A DNA stretch of 64,000 bases from Paragorgia papillata (lineage: Eukaryota > Cnidaria > Anthozoa > Scleralcyonacea > Coralliidae): assembly GCA_035771165.1 (NCBI GenBank), contig JAWNZC010000348.1, positions 372,001 to 436,000 of the forward strand, read 5' to 3'. How positions within the stretch are numbered: the stretch's first letter is position 1; the number at the start of each line of letters is the position of its first letter. Made by a program: the position numbers and the translations under genes. This document shows, piece by piece, positions 12,300 to 25,073 of this stretch. The notes beneath the pieces were generated by a model, which saw nothing but the letters and a program-made list of their open reading frames with translations, searched no databases and was not told the origin of the DNA.

Positions 12300-13199
12300 C
12301 CTCGTCCCCAGGGCCATTTGTGGGGGCTGGGCCAAGATGGCGGCCAAGAACAAATGGCCCTGGCACAGGCTGAGCTATCACCACATCTGATTGGTCGAGA
12401 TAACATTGGATGTTTTAGGTATTCTGATTGGTGGAAACAAGGCGGGCGGCAGGCTAACTCGCGGGCATTTGTTACCAGAATTGCCGCCTGTTAAAAAGAA
12501 CTTCAAAATGAATGAAAAGCTGGCGAAACACCCGTAAAAACGTCGGAAGAATATGTAAGGATGGGTCGTGTCATCTCTGTGCGGACTGTGCCCTGGCTGC
12601 CATACAACGAAGTCCATGGGACAGCAATTTAGAGTGTTTTCTAAATCGGGCGAACAAAAGACTTGGTGAACAAAGTCAAAATGTATTTTGGCTGCGAAAG
12701 GAAAGTACACCACAGGGCAGAATTTACGTGTTTGGCCATTGAGAAGCAGGCGCTTTTTTCAAACAAGAATTCTCGACTAAACGAAGCCTAAATGTTTATC
12801 AAAACGCTGAATTGAATCCACCGAAAACTCACGAAAACAAGGCGGCAAGGCCAGACAACGGCAATCCAGTTTCTTGCGAATTTGGTACAACGGTGAAGCA
12901 AATGATAAATAATAAGCATTTACAGATATTTATTAAAAGTCTATTTATTTTAATAATTCGACAATATTTGGAAATGAATGTTTTGATTGTTTTCAGTTTG
13001 GGTCAGTCAAGCTGAACTAAATATTCAGAAAAATTGAGCCTGACTAGGCGCGATAAACTTAGTGAAGACTGGGTCCGAGTCAAAAATAAGTCAAAATTTG
13101 ACTCATTTTTTGCAGCCTGTGCCAGAGCCATTTGTTCCCGCCATTTTGTTTTTGGCCCCCATCTTGGCCCAGCCCCCACAAATGGCCCTGGGGACGAGG
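12300..13199. mobile_element. ~900-bp element with ~75-bp terminal inverted repeats
   Basis: Ends CCTCGTCCCCAGGGCCATTT (left) and AAATGGCCCTGGGGACGAGG (right) continue inward as inverted repeats through GGGGGCTGGGCCAAGATGG to the AACAAATGGC region (left 12300-12375, right 13114-13199). The 10-mer GGAGGCTAAG stands just outside both ends in the same orientation, possibly a target duplication or a larger composite end. The short frame inside (12512-12742, 76 codons with several Cys) matches no transposase I know, so I call the element non-autonomous. Confidence 0.7.
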
Positions 13200-13390
13200 T
13201 TGGAGGCTAAGTTTATCCCAGCCTTAGGCTAGCCTCCTAACGGCTGCGAGGGAGACTATATACAGACTATAAATTCAGCCAAGTACATTCTAAATTAGCC
13301 TTTCTGACCTCGTTTTGAAGCAAGGATTCTTTTGAATTGCACACACACAAACGAGCCTACAAAGACTTATTAAGATGCACACAAAAGAAT

Positions 13391-13534
13391 GCCGTAGAAT
13401 CCCGCTTTTAAGCCCTGGGCTTATACAACTTCGTAAGGAGTTTTGAGTGGGTTTATAACCGGGGGGCTTATAAGTGGGATGGTATAACCGGGGGAGCTTA
13501 TAACCGAGGGGGTTTATAAGCGGGATTCTACGGT
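13391..13534. mobile_element. Foldback element ending CCGTAGAATCCCGCTT
   Basis: Left end GCCGTAGAATCCCGCTTTTA is mirrored by TAAGCGGGATTCTACGG on the right. The centre holds three imprecise repeats of an AACCGGGGGGCTTATAA word. Confidence 0.75.
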
Positions 13535-14768
13535 ATTCAAATTAGTCGCCATTATGAAAGTGGAATTATTGATTTCTCGGTAACAGTTCAGGATCATTAG
13601 AAATCTGAAAGTGGTTTTCAAAAAACTTACATGATTTAAGAAACTTCAAAACAAGCTGTGTACGTCTTACCATGGATATATTAAAAGACTGGATAGGAAA
13701 CTTGATGGCGTGAGCATAACAACCTGGTTGCAATTGACAAGCTTAAAAAACCCGAGTATGTTCAAAGTTTGGGATTAATACAGCCTAAAATGATAATCGA
13801 ATTGTCTGTAAATACGACAAAGCCACAATACGACAAAATGCCCGTCTATTCGTACTCATTTTAAAAGAAGATATCAAGGTTTACTAGTTAAAATATGCAT
13901 CCCAAATTCCGAGCAAAACAAAGCACAATTTGGGGATGCCAGTTTCTTCAAAACAACACAGGAATCATCAAAACAAAGATCAACAACGCTTACCCCGAAC
14001 GCTCGATTGTGGCTTAGGCAGGTTTGTATGGCGATAAAATCATTTGAAACGTCAACATAGTCATCTGAATGTGAGGATATGAAGAATTTGAAGAAAAGTT
14101 CACTAAAAACCTCAGTAAAACAAGCGTACTCACGCCATTCGTGACATCACAATTTGCAACTAGGTTTCAACATCTCTCGAGCAAAGAAAAACGCTTTTCA
14201 GCCAATCGGCGGCCTGGAAACACCTCACGTGACTATTAGTTTCCAATCCACTCATTTTACTATCCATGGTCTTACTGACACCAGACTCAATTAACTTTTC
14301 ACGTTATCAATCGTTCACGGCAAAAGAATTTGGGAAAGGAATGCTACCCCCTACCGAAGACAAAAGAGACGATATCGCTCTATATCTGACCACAGATCAT
14401 TGTCATATTCAATTGGAGATACACAACTCGTTTGAATAATGTTTATCTGACTATAAATCATGCCCATGGCTTTGCCGAGCTACAGAACTAGATTGAACAA
14501 TGTTTAGCAGTGGCGGCGGAAGATGCATGTTATAGGTTAGTTGGTAAATGTGGTAATAAACTCCCATAAATTAAGAGAAAATTTACCTGAAATTTCTCTT
14601 TAAATACTGATTCGTTTGACAATCGTATCATATTGCCTGAGATCGACTTATATAGTAGCGATATTTTTGAAACAATTCTTCCCTGGTATGGTTAGTCACT
14701 CCAACCTCAGTAGCACCTAATATCATTATTCTCCACCTGGGTTCGCTATCCCACGATAATTATTCTAA

Positions 14769-15142
14769 GGCCCCGTTCACACTATACCGGATAGCTTTTG
14801 TGCCGGCACGAAAACCATACCGGATAGGCCTTCTGTTCACACACGTGCACAAAACGCCTGTTCCGGCACAATTTCTGCGCCGGCACGCCGTTGCGCCGCT
14901 CCGATCTCGAAAGAGGTACATCTTGTATCGGATAGCTTTTTGTGCCGTTTCAGCTCCAGTGTAAACGGAGATCGAAATCGTTTCGGAAGTATATTAATAG
15001 AATAGACCGTGGTGATTGGTTGGATTACGGGGTTATATCGTATTCGGCACGAAACGGCACATAATTATGCCGTCTGTTCACACTTACCGGATAGGTTTTC
15101 GTGCCGGCACGAAAACCTATCCGGTATAGTGTGAACGGGGCC
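14769..15142. mobile_element. Foldback MITE ending GGCCCCGTTCACACTATACC
   Basis: Left end GGCCCCGTTCACACTATACC and right end GGTATAGTGTGAACGGGGCC are perfect inverted repeats. Further in, several copies of TGCCGGCACGAAAACC occur in both orientations, so each arm is itself built of small inverted units. About 374 bp, no coding capacity. Confidence 0.85.
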
Positions 15143-15552
15143 ATATTCAAGGAATGACTGGTTCAAACGTATTGCTACTACAACATTTTCTGTCTGGAGT
15201 GTAACTGCATGTGCTCGTACAATTAATTATACCTATACGTATATATATAGCATGTATACTATAAAATATAAACCAATCTTTCAACAGGAAAAAGTTAACA
15301 GTTATTAACTGTTTCTCAGCTTATAGACTGTCCAATAAAATATATAAGATCCTTTGAGCAATACACTTAATTCCTGGTCGCGAGGGAACAATTAGTTTTG
15401 TTTTCCCAAGAGTCTCGATGTTTCCCGAGACGAAGTCGGGGAAAAGTCAAACATCGAGACTGGAGGGAAAACAAAATTAAATGTTCCCGAGGGATTAGCA
15501 TTAAGTGCTTTGTTATATAGCTGGGTTTTCGTTGGATTTTTGCTTGGTTTAG

Positions 15553-15970
15553 AGCCTGTTTATATGGAGCCGAGTTACCCGGCTAGGTGAGTTACCCTGC
15601 AAGCCGAGTTGAAAAAAAATGAGGGGTTTATATGAGACGAGTTACTCGGCAAAGCCGCCCACGCATTATAATGGTTTCACATTCCATGAGTAGTTTCCGA
15701 TTGTTTTGATAAGTGGCGCGTGCGCTGTTGTGACGAATTCATGCAACTCGGCTAGCCGAGTCACCCGGCAAGAGAGTGTTTATATGGAATTATTTTCATC
15801 GCGGCATGCCGAGATCTCGGCTGTTTTGCCGGGATCTCGGCTAGCCGAGTTACCCGCCTGTCCCATATAAACACTCTGTCGGGATAGCATTGAATTTCTA
15901 TACATGGCGGGTAACTCGGTTTGCCGAGTAACTCGGCTAGTTGGGTAACTCGGCTCTATATAAACAGGCC
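15553..15970. mobile_element. Foldback MITE built of CCGAGTTACCCGGC words
   Basis: Left end GAGCCTGTTTATATGGAGCC, right end GGCTCTATATAAACAGGCCC. Inside, the word CGAGTTACCCGGCTAG and its complement alternate at least eight times. About 418 bp, non-coding. Confidence 0.85.
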
Positions 15971-16205
15971 CTTAGGCTGTTTAGCTAGATTTTCACTAAG
16001 CAGTTGCTGCCTGAGCGGGCTAATCTAATCTAACAATTGTTGCAATATTGCCCGTGCGTGAAACATTTGATTTGTCTAATCACACGTGACAATAAATGAA
16101 CCAATAGCAGTCTGAGTTAGAACTAGCAAAAACCCAGCTATATAACAAGAAGTAGTTATTGCCACACCACAAGGAACATAAGTTGCTGAGTTCATTCCAC
16201 TTATC

Positions 16206-19200
16206 TTATGCTATCAAATTAACAGGTAGCTCCACACTGAATTTCTCCTCCCATAATTCTTTTATTGCGTCTAAAAACGTCGTAAGAGTATGTTCTGTCT
16301 CCATTACAAGAAGCCAGCGGGCATCCTCAATATTGCCAGGCGTGTCCTAAAAAGCAAATAGTCAGCGGTAAAGCAATCAGTACTAAAATATTATTTCAAA
16401 AAACAGCATAATTTAAATCAGACACAGTTTAATGCTACTCTGGCTTCAACAATTTTTGAACTTAGCTTAAAGAGTTACTGTTAATGACTCAACGAGTTCG
16501 ACAATCTGATCTAGTGTCTTCATCAGGGGAAATCCCGAATTCTTGGTTTGCACTGACGTCATGGCGGCCATGCTGGAGGAACATAAACAAAAGAATCTCA
16601 TTAGCGGCTATTGTATTTGGAGTATGTTTTCCTCCAACATGGCCGCCGTATCTTTGTCTTTTAAATCTCAAGGGATTGATTGCAAACCACCAATTGTTGT
16701 AAAGACAGGTCCCATATTTATAATCTCATACAACCACTAATGACGTCATCTATCAACAAAAATCCAGCTAAAAATCCGCTGGGATGCACATAACAATGAA
16801 ATGACGTAATCAAATCAATTTAATTCTCAGATTCTCAACTACAACGTGTTACCTCATCGCGAAATTCGATTCCAATATCACGAGGAGACTCGGCAAAAAT
16901 TTCCTGGAAAATAAAAACAAAAAATTGCGAAATTAGATTTCTGGTTAATGACGTATTAACATAATTATATTAATATTTATATTTTTCGCTCGTATCAATC
17001 CAAACTTGCAATCCTGTTTCCTTTGATATTGTTAATTGAACACGCGATATATTAAAAAAGCGAGGATTGTATGGAAAAACATTGACCAAGGTCTTGACAG
17101 TAGTGCAGTGCAGTACAGTGAAGTAAAGTAGAGTACAGTAGCGTGAATTAAATTAAAATGGAGTGGAGTGGAGTAAAGTGAGTATGGCAGTGTAGTGAGT
17201 ATTCTTAAACAAAAAAAGAATGTTGATGAATCTAATGGCAAGAATATTTTCATGAGGTCAAAGGTAAAATGTTCCACTCTCCTAAGATACTTTAAGATAC
17301 AAGGAAGGCTAGTTTCTATTTCTTAAACAATTAATACACAGTTGACAGTACCACGTCAGTAATATTTGTTATTTTCTGTATGGTAAAAAGAACAAATTGC
17401 GGTCCAGAAAGTGACACTGGTGGTTCATGAAACCGAGGCAGTGGCCATTGATGATTTTCTTCGGCTAAACTTATATGTGTGCTAGTTATAATGATGGAGA
17501 TTGGTATGGAGCTTTCATGATCTAAAACAAAACAAAACAAGGCGTTAAAATGACGTGCTCCAAAAATAATTAAAGTATTTTCTATACAGTCACCAAACAA
17601 AAATATACTTTTGAGTTAACCCTTTAACAGGCACGTTTCTATACAAGAGGTACTCAGTTGACAAGTAAAATCGTCTGGCGTTAGCCAGAGTAAAATATAT
17701 AAGTAGGGACAAAAATTAAGTAGGGATTAAAACACCGACATGCAACATCTACAATATATACAACATGCATGACCTCACGATCGAGACACGAAAAATGCAA
17801 CACGCCTTTTCAGTTTACAAAAACCAGTAAAAATTTTCCAATGCTATGTGTTTACATTGCTTAATATAAAGATGGTAACTGACTAATCAAATGCTCGTTC
17901 TGTACGTAAAAGAAATTGCTATCACAAACTATAAAAGAAGTTGTTTTTTTCAGGCAGACTTCACTCCATCCTCGCTCAGTCAAAACGAAAACCTCAGTCA
18001 AATAATTTCTCGTGCAGATCTAGCTCGCAATTAGGGCCCTTACCTTTCTTTTTAGACGACGGACTCCAATGTGCTAGAATATATTGCTTGATGGTGGTAT
18101 CAATTTCTGAAGACTTTACTGAATTATCTTGAGGCAAGTCATCAACATTGCCCTACAAAAATATAAAACGATATTACCACTTGTTATAATATGCATAATA
18201 AACAACAAATTCACAACACAATGTGTATTACGATAAGTTAAAAAAGTCATTAATAATGCATGAGGAAAAGACAAAGAAAAATCATAACCGTATCGTGGTT
18301 TTATATGTGATAAAACATTATCCTGATTTACATAAACTTCACCATTGATTTTCTCGCCTTAGACAACGTTATTTTTCAAAATTACTACGCCAACGAACTT
18401 ACCAAATGGTGATCGTTTTTAAAGCCATTCAAAACACTCGCAGAACGTATTTTATCAGATCTAGAACACTCGGCTTCGCCTCGTGTTTTATATCTGATAA
18501 AACACTCCTGCTCATACTAAATATTACATAAAATCAAATGAGGCTTAGTTACGGCTGTTTCATAGACACTTCCCGAAGTCGCTTCAATGCCCACGAAACA
18601 ATGTAGGCGGCCGGCCAAGGCCTCAAAATATTACTTTTGATGGCATTTCTTGTTACAAGCAGGCAACCATGCTAAATCGTATCGGATAGTGTATACTTTG
18701 AAGAGATAATCCAATTGGCGCGCTTCGCGAGTCGCGAGTAAATGGCGCGAGTAAACTTTTGTCGCGGGCTTTTGTTCCGACTTTAATTTTGCCTGGGTCT
18801 TTTTCTCCGGTTTTGTTACCGGGGAACAAAGAACCTAAAAATATAAATGCAATATATTATCTCAAATTTCCTCAGCGTGTGTTCAGTTGTTTACGCACAG
18901 AGACAGATTATTATCTCTACTTTGAAGGTGAGGGGTGTTGGCAGCCGTAATTATTGATTTATATACTAAAATTTAGAGCTTTTTGAAAGCACAATGTGAT
19001 GGATGAGATATTTGTAAAGTGCTGCCTATTTACGTTTGTGTTTTATTTGAATTGGCTAATTTAGAATTCTATCCAATCAGCGTGCCTGAAGTTCTGATTA
19101 TTCTAATTCGCATAACTCACAATTATAAACAAACAAAAAACATAGCGCAAATTCGCCTAAATATAACACTTAGAAGAACATGCCACAACAATCTGAAAAC

Positions 19201-22200
19201 TTTTTGTTACAAGCAGGCAACCAGCATATAACTGTAGCTTAGACATTCATCAAGATGACTAGGCAGGTTGCCTTCCGTGTATCACCGGATAGAACTGTCG
19301 AACCGGTGAGTTAAATGTCTAAGGATATTATATGAGCAACACTATACTGTAGTACAAAAGCTCAGCTTTGTAACAGTAGATACATGGCGGTATCAGCAAA
19401 CTACCAAAATAAAACAAAGTAATTTACGAATATGCGACTTTCCTGTAGCTACCAGGTCTAATAAATTTCTGATTCTTGGCAAGCTTACCTTTTTGTGGCT
19501 TTGCTTCGAAGTATTACATTTAGGTGTATTCACGCTATATTTCTTGTTTGTTTATGATTTCTTCAGGCACGCTGATTGGATAGCATTCTGAATTAGCCAG
19601 CACTTTACAGATATCCCATCCATCACATTGTGCTTTCAAAAAGCTCTAGATTTTAGTATATAACTCAATAATTACGGCTGCCAACACCCCTCACCTTCAA
19701 AGTATACACTATCCGATACGATTTAGCATGGTTGCCTGCTTGTAACAAAAAATGCCATCAACAGTGTTTTCGAGACACTTTTATCGAGGTTGGCCGGCCG
19801 TCTAATGGCTCCAAGTCGACGTTGGCAATGAGATCGTAATCATTTCCTGTTATCTTTCATGCCCAACCTCGATTTCAACCCGTTGTTCGTGCTTACTGAA
19901 GCAAATTTTGGAAGTGTCTATTAAAACAACTTATTTCTTATTTTTTTTAAAAATGTAAAAAAATTAGTTGTTAATACTTAAATAAATTAATACTTTAAAT
20001 AAATTAATACTTTAAATAAATTAATACTTTAAATAAATTAATACTTTAAATAAATTAATACTTTAAATAAATTAATACTTTAAATAAATTAATACTTTAA
20101 ATAAATTAATACTTTAAATAAATTAATACTTTAAATAAATTAATACTTTAAGTAATTTAAAGAAGGGTTTGAAGGATATTATGGTTCAAATAATCGAGGT
20201 GACTGATTTATAGGCACCAACAGAAAGGCAGAGCTTTTGAGCGGAAAAGGGATAGACCGATTGCAAAACTCCCTGAAAGCGAGGTTTTTCGGTAGTTACC
20301 GTTGCTAGGGACCGATGCACGTTACTTTATTGGCCGTTGTTATAATACACAAATAATAACGGCCAATAGGCTAACGTGTATTGGGCCCTAGAAACGGTAA
20401 CCACCGAAAAGCCTCGCTTTCAGGGAGTTTTGCAATCGGTCTATTGAGGCCCCGTTTACACTAGAGCAAAAGTATCCGGATTCACATTGTTTTTCATCCT
20501 CATGGGAAAAAAACAATGTGAATCCGGATACTTTTGCTCTAGTGTAAACGGGGTCTAAATGTCAGGGATTTCTAAAATTGATGTAAATTAGCAGTATGCT
20601 AAATAAGGGAGTGTTTATACAGAAGAGGGCCTCTTAAGAGGGCTAGTAAATCGAAGCTCAGTATACGTGATAAAGTTTGCCTTCACTAAATTTTTGGGTC
20701 AACTTTTATAAGTTGCTTTTGTTTATGTGTTTGTTATAAATTCAAATCGTGTTTGTGAAAACATGATTTCGGGCTTCGTGGGAAAGCTGCACAGGTCGGT
20801 AAACAAGCCAACGCGAGTTAAAAGCCAGAAAAGCTAATGTAAACACGAGGTAAATCCCAGCCAGCTAGGGCTAGACCTCTCCATATAAACACCCCCTAAG
20901 AGTTTTACTCGCGTGTCATAGCTTATTCTGAAGTAGCTGAGCTCCGAAATGTACTAATCATGTCTGAATAAAAGTCATATTATTCTTGATATATATATGA
21001 CCAACGTCATAATGACCATGTCACCAAAGGTGTTCTTGTTTTACCAGTGACGTACAGACGACATTTTGATTGGGGGACTGTTTCAAAATTTACAGACGAA
21101 ACCCAGGTGGGTTTATATATTTTAAGGTTTTAAATCCTAAATTTACCGACTGATTTGGTTTTAACTGCCTGACCTATATCAATTTACCGACCATTTCCTC
21201 GAAAAGCGGGGGGTGTCGCACCCTGCTCCCCAACCCCCCGTTCGGTACGCCACTGTGTTTTTCACTGGTGTCCGGAATATATAAATATCGTTTGATATTT
21301 ACCTTGTGTATTCCTTCAGATAGATTAAAATAATAATATTGATCCTTCTCAAGAAAGCCGCAATCTTTGTTAAAACATTGTATTACACCTGCGTCAAGTA
21401 AGAGTTGTCCAACTTGAACAGCTTCTCGGTAATTTGAGGCTTCCTTGTGGCTTACCAACCAATCAATAAACTCCCTCCCTAGCATACTTTGTGGTAATAA
21501 TCGAAACCAATTCTAAAGAAAAGTAAATAAATAATTTTAAATGTCAGTTTAATGTTTTAGGCGGTCTATAAAGAAAATGTTACTCTCTTTTGATCACTAA
21601 TGATTTAATAATAAGTAGTTTTATAAACATGATATAAAAATTATGCTTTTACTTTGTGATCTTTAACTAAAGGTGGTTCAGTAAAGTTCACGGCTTGTTC
21701 GTACAACCGTTGACCCTAAAATTAAAACAAAAATGTTTTGTAGTTTACGTTAGATCAGGTTGCTGTTAAATTAGGGTGAATTATTTAGATTGAAGATGCG
21801 TGACACTGGTCAGATATGATCTACAAGCATTCACAACTACAATCATGCACTAAGTTTAACGAGTAACGAGTAACGAACAACGAGCAACGAGTAAAGAACA
21901 ACGAGTAACAAGGGATGAGTAAAACGTATCAAGTATAATGAATAACGAGTAAAGTGTAACGAGTAAAGTGTAACGAGTAAAGTATAACGAGTAAAGTGTA
22001 ACGAGTAAAGTATAACGAGTAAAGTATAACAAGTAAAGTATAACAAGTAAAGTGTAACGAGAAAAGTGTAACGAGTAAAGTGTAACGAGTAAAGTGTAAC
22101 GAGTAAAGTATAACAAGTAAAGTGTAACGAGTAAAGTGTAACGAGTAAAGTGTAACGCGTAAAGAGTAACGAGTAAAGTGCAACGAGTAAAGTGTAACGA

Positions 22201-25013
22201 GTAAAGTGTAACGAGTAAAGTATAACGAGTAAAGTGTAACGAGTAAAGTGTAACGAGTAAAGTGTAACGAGTAAAGTGTAACAAGTAAAGTGTAACGAGT
22301 AAAGTGTAACGAGTAAAGTGTAACGAGTAAAGTGTAACGAGTAAAGTGTAACGAGTAAAGTATAACAAGTAAAGTGTAACGAGTAAAGTGTAACGAGTAA
22401 AGTGTAACGCGTAAAGAGTAACGAGTAAAGTGTAACGAGTGTAACGAGTAAAGAGTAACGAGTACTGAGTAGCGAGTGAAGTGCATCGAGTAAAGTGTAA
22501 CGAGTAAAGTGTAACGAGTAAAGTGTAACGAGTACTGAGCAACGAGTGAAGAGTAACAAGTAAAGTGTAAATAATATGTAAAAAATCAAATATTATTTAA
22601 AATCCGCAAAATAAATAGGGTTTGGTATTGTATAATCTTTCTAAACTTTCACATGACCTTCACATAACTTTCACAAGACTCTCGGATTACTTTGCATAAC
22701 TCTCACATGATTCTCACATGACCCTCACATGATTCTCACATGACTCTCACATGATTCTCACATAATTCTCACACGACCGTGATGACCCCCAGGGCTCTCA
22801 CATGATTCTCACACGATTCTCACACGATTCTCACATGACTTTCACAAAACCCCCACAGGACTCTCACATAACTCTCACATGACCGTGATGACCCCCCCCA
22901 GGACTCTCACATGAGTCACATGACTCTCACAGGACTGTCACATGACACATTCCATACGTGAACCACAAAAAACGTAAACATCAATTACCTTAAACATCAA
23001 GCTTTCATCCTTTACACCAAAAACTTGAATCCTATATTCGTCCAAAGAAAACAAAAAGAACAGCTATTAGGGTAATATAAAAAAGTATTACTATTATATG
23101 GGGAGCACGGGTGGCGTGTGCTGTTAGCGCGCTGCTTCTCACCACTGCAGTCCGACGTTAAGCCCAGTTGGATGGGGTTAGTACTTGGATGGGTGACCGT
23201 CTGGGAAACTCATGTGGTCTCTCCTGTGCTTCGAGGGTTTTTCGCCGGGTTCTCTGGTTTTCTTCCCTCCGTAAACATCAACACCTACATCTTAATAACT
23301 ACTTCATGTATTGTAAATATAGCTATACCTATTCATCGATTCTGTTGTACACTGTAATGCGCATTCGATCATTACGTCATGAAGAATGCGCAATATAAAT
23401 CACTAATTATTATCAATATCTATCAATATGTATTACGAGGAACTGACAATATAGTTATTATTACAACCTACCTGATATTCGAAAACGTTTGTGGATTGGC
23501 TTTACTGACAGTAGGATGTTTCTTATTTTCTTTACGACATGCTTTCTTGACAACACCTTTATATTTGAAAAAAAAAATAATTAGTTTACCTGTAGCAGAC
23601 ACAAATATTGTGGGTGTACAATTTTGTCAAAGTACTAGTCTGAAATCTTATCTTGCCTTAAATACTGGTGAATAGTTGTTCTCGCGAGAATTAAGGTCGT
23701 AAAGTAGGCTTGTATCATAAATCTCAATTTAAAATGGTATAAATTTAAGTCACTTACTCCGAAGGTTCGACAGAAAATCTTCACAGCGTCTTGAATCTCC
23801 GACTAAGTAGGTACGGCAACCTGATGGCTGAGCAAATTCTAATCTAAAACTCTGTAAAAATAACAATTTTGTTAACGTACTTTTATAAGTGTATATATGC
23901 ACATTACATTACACCAAGCCCCATTACATTTTTCTCCGACTTTTTTAAAAAGGCTCAAATATGAATATTTAGTACAAATACAACCTTCTCGTTGTCACAG
24001 AAGGTCTAAATAGGCTCTATTTGACTTTTTTTACCCTATTTCAAAAATTCGAAAAATGGCCAAAATTGGTCAAAAAGTAAAGGCTTGAAGCTCGCAAATG
24101 TACCACGTGATGCACTACATGTATATACGTACAATTTATATATCATATTATATATAATAGCTAAAAAAATAAGCTCAGTTGTGCATTTTCGAAAACTAGC
24201 TGGTCGTGACATCATTCATGATCTTTATTTAACAAATAGATTACATTTTTCCGTGTGTGTACTGTAATAAATGAAAGATAACGTCGCAGTGCGTAAAGAA
24301 GAAAACAATACGACACAAGACGAAGTCGAGTAGCGTGACTGTCGTTCTTCACACGCGTGACTTCCTCTTCACACACACATATACACACACACCCAGAAAT
24401 GTAATCTATTTGTCTTATACAATTGCAATTCAAGTGGTTTATAGAAAGATTTTTGGGCTTGAAAAAAGAAAAACAAGTCTGTTGACGTGGTCATCTGTGT
24501 GTGTGACGTTTAATATATCACAGGGAACAACCCGCAATAAAAATGCACACAGAAGTTTATGTCGTTATAGTATAAACTCATATAAATGTACGAGCACGGA
24601 GCTTAGCCTTACATGTATGTTATATTTTTCTATGTTAGTAGCGTTTTCAGCTTGAAGTTGGTAATGTTTTGTCGTTTGTTTTTGCTGTACAAGCTGTCGT
24701 AACTCAGAGAAAAACTTACTCGAATCCACAAACTTCCGGTTGGCATTCGGAAGTTTGCAGGTTCGAGTCCCGTCTGGAGCTCAGAGTTTTTCTCTGACTT
24801 TAACTTACGACAGTTTGTACAGTAAAAAAAAAAAGAAAAAAGTTTATGTTATATTTTCTATTAGTACGCCTCACCTGGCTTTGTAAACCGTACTCTAGAT
24901 AACGTAAATCAATGAGAAGATAAGAGACTCTCACAGATAACCATTCCTTGGGTTTAGAACTATAGTAAGAAAGACAACACACCGTAATCGCGTATATTAG
25001 AACATTTCATAGT

Positions 25014-25073
<60 letters not shown>

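Larger units (their letters stand above)
13535..16205. other. Intergenic region downstream of STK11IP
   Basis: No exon recognised. It carries a word (TGGTAAATGTGGTAATAAAC at about 14541) shared with repeats at 44635 and two GC-richer foldbacks listed separately (14769-15142 and 15553-15970). The 3' UTR and poly(A) site of STK11IP must lie at the right edge, below 16206; I see no canonical minus-strand AATAAA within the first few hundred bases. Confidence 0.5.
21303..23031 (-). other. STK11IP: DEP domain exons (25-27) of STK11IP
   Basis: Exons 22989-23031, 21653-21715 and 21303-21512 encode FKGQRLYEQAVNF, then NWFRLLPQSMLGREFIDWLV, SHKEASNYREAVQVGQLLLD, AGVIQC and DQYYYFNL. The F-(I/L)-DWL followed by EA-x(2)-G-x-LL-x-x-G-(V/I)-I and a closing YYYF is the DEP signature; the lead-in GQRLYE is also the start of the second DEP in DEPTOR. 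Downstream exons return to the STK11IP C-terminus without a break in frame. The intron between exons 25 and 26 holds the 14-mer satellite. Confidence 0.85.

Noticed and set aside
12512..12742. 76-codon frame with Cys residues as a zinc-finger gene
   Set aside because: It lies inside a TIR element; Cys spacing (CKDGSCHLCADC) fits no finger I know and there is no homologue I recognise.
16159..16350. 63-codon plus-strand frame
   Set aside because: It is the antisense shadow of the last exon of STK11IP, which matches the family on the minus strand.
21857..22568. Possible CRISPR array
   Set aside because: The units are directly joined with no unique spacers, and the sequence is from an intron-rich animal genome.
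21843..22589. Open frames of 185-248 codons reading HFTRYTLLVTLYSL repeats
   Set aside because: They are translations of the 14-bp satellite in all minus-strand frames; no stop codon is possible in the unit, and the frames overlap an intron of STK11IP.
23158..23220. 5S rRNA gene
   Set aside because: Only the internal control region resembles 5S rRNA; the outer stem is absent and a SINE body follows.
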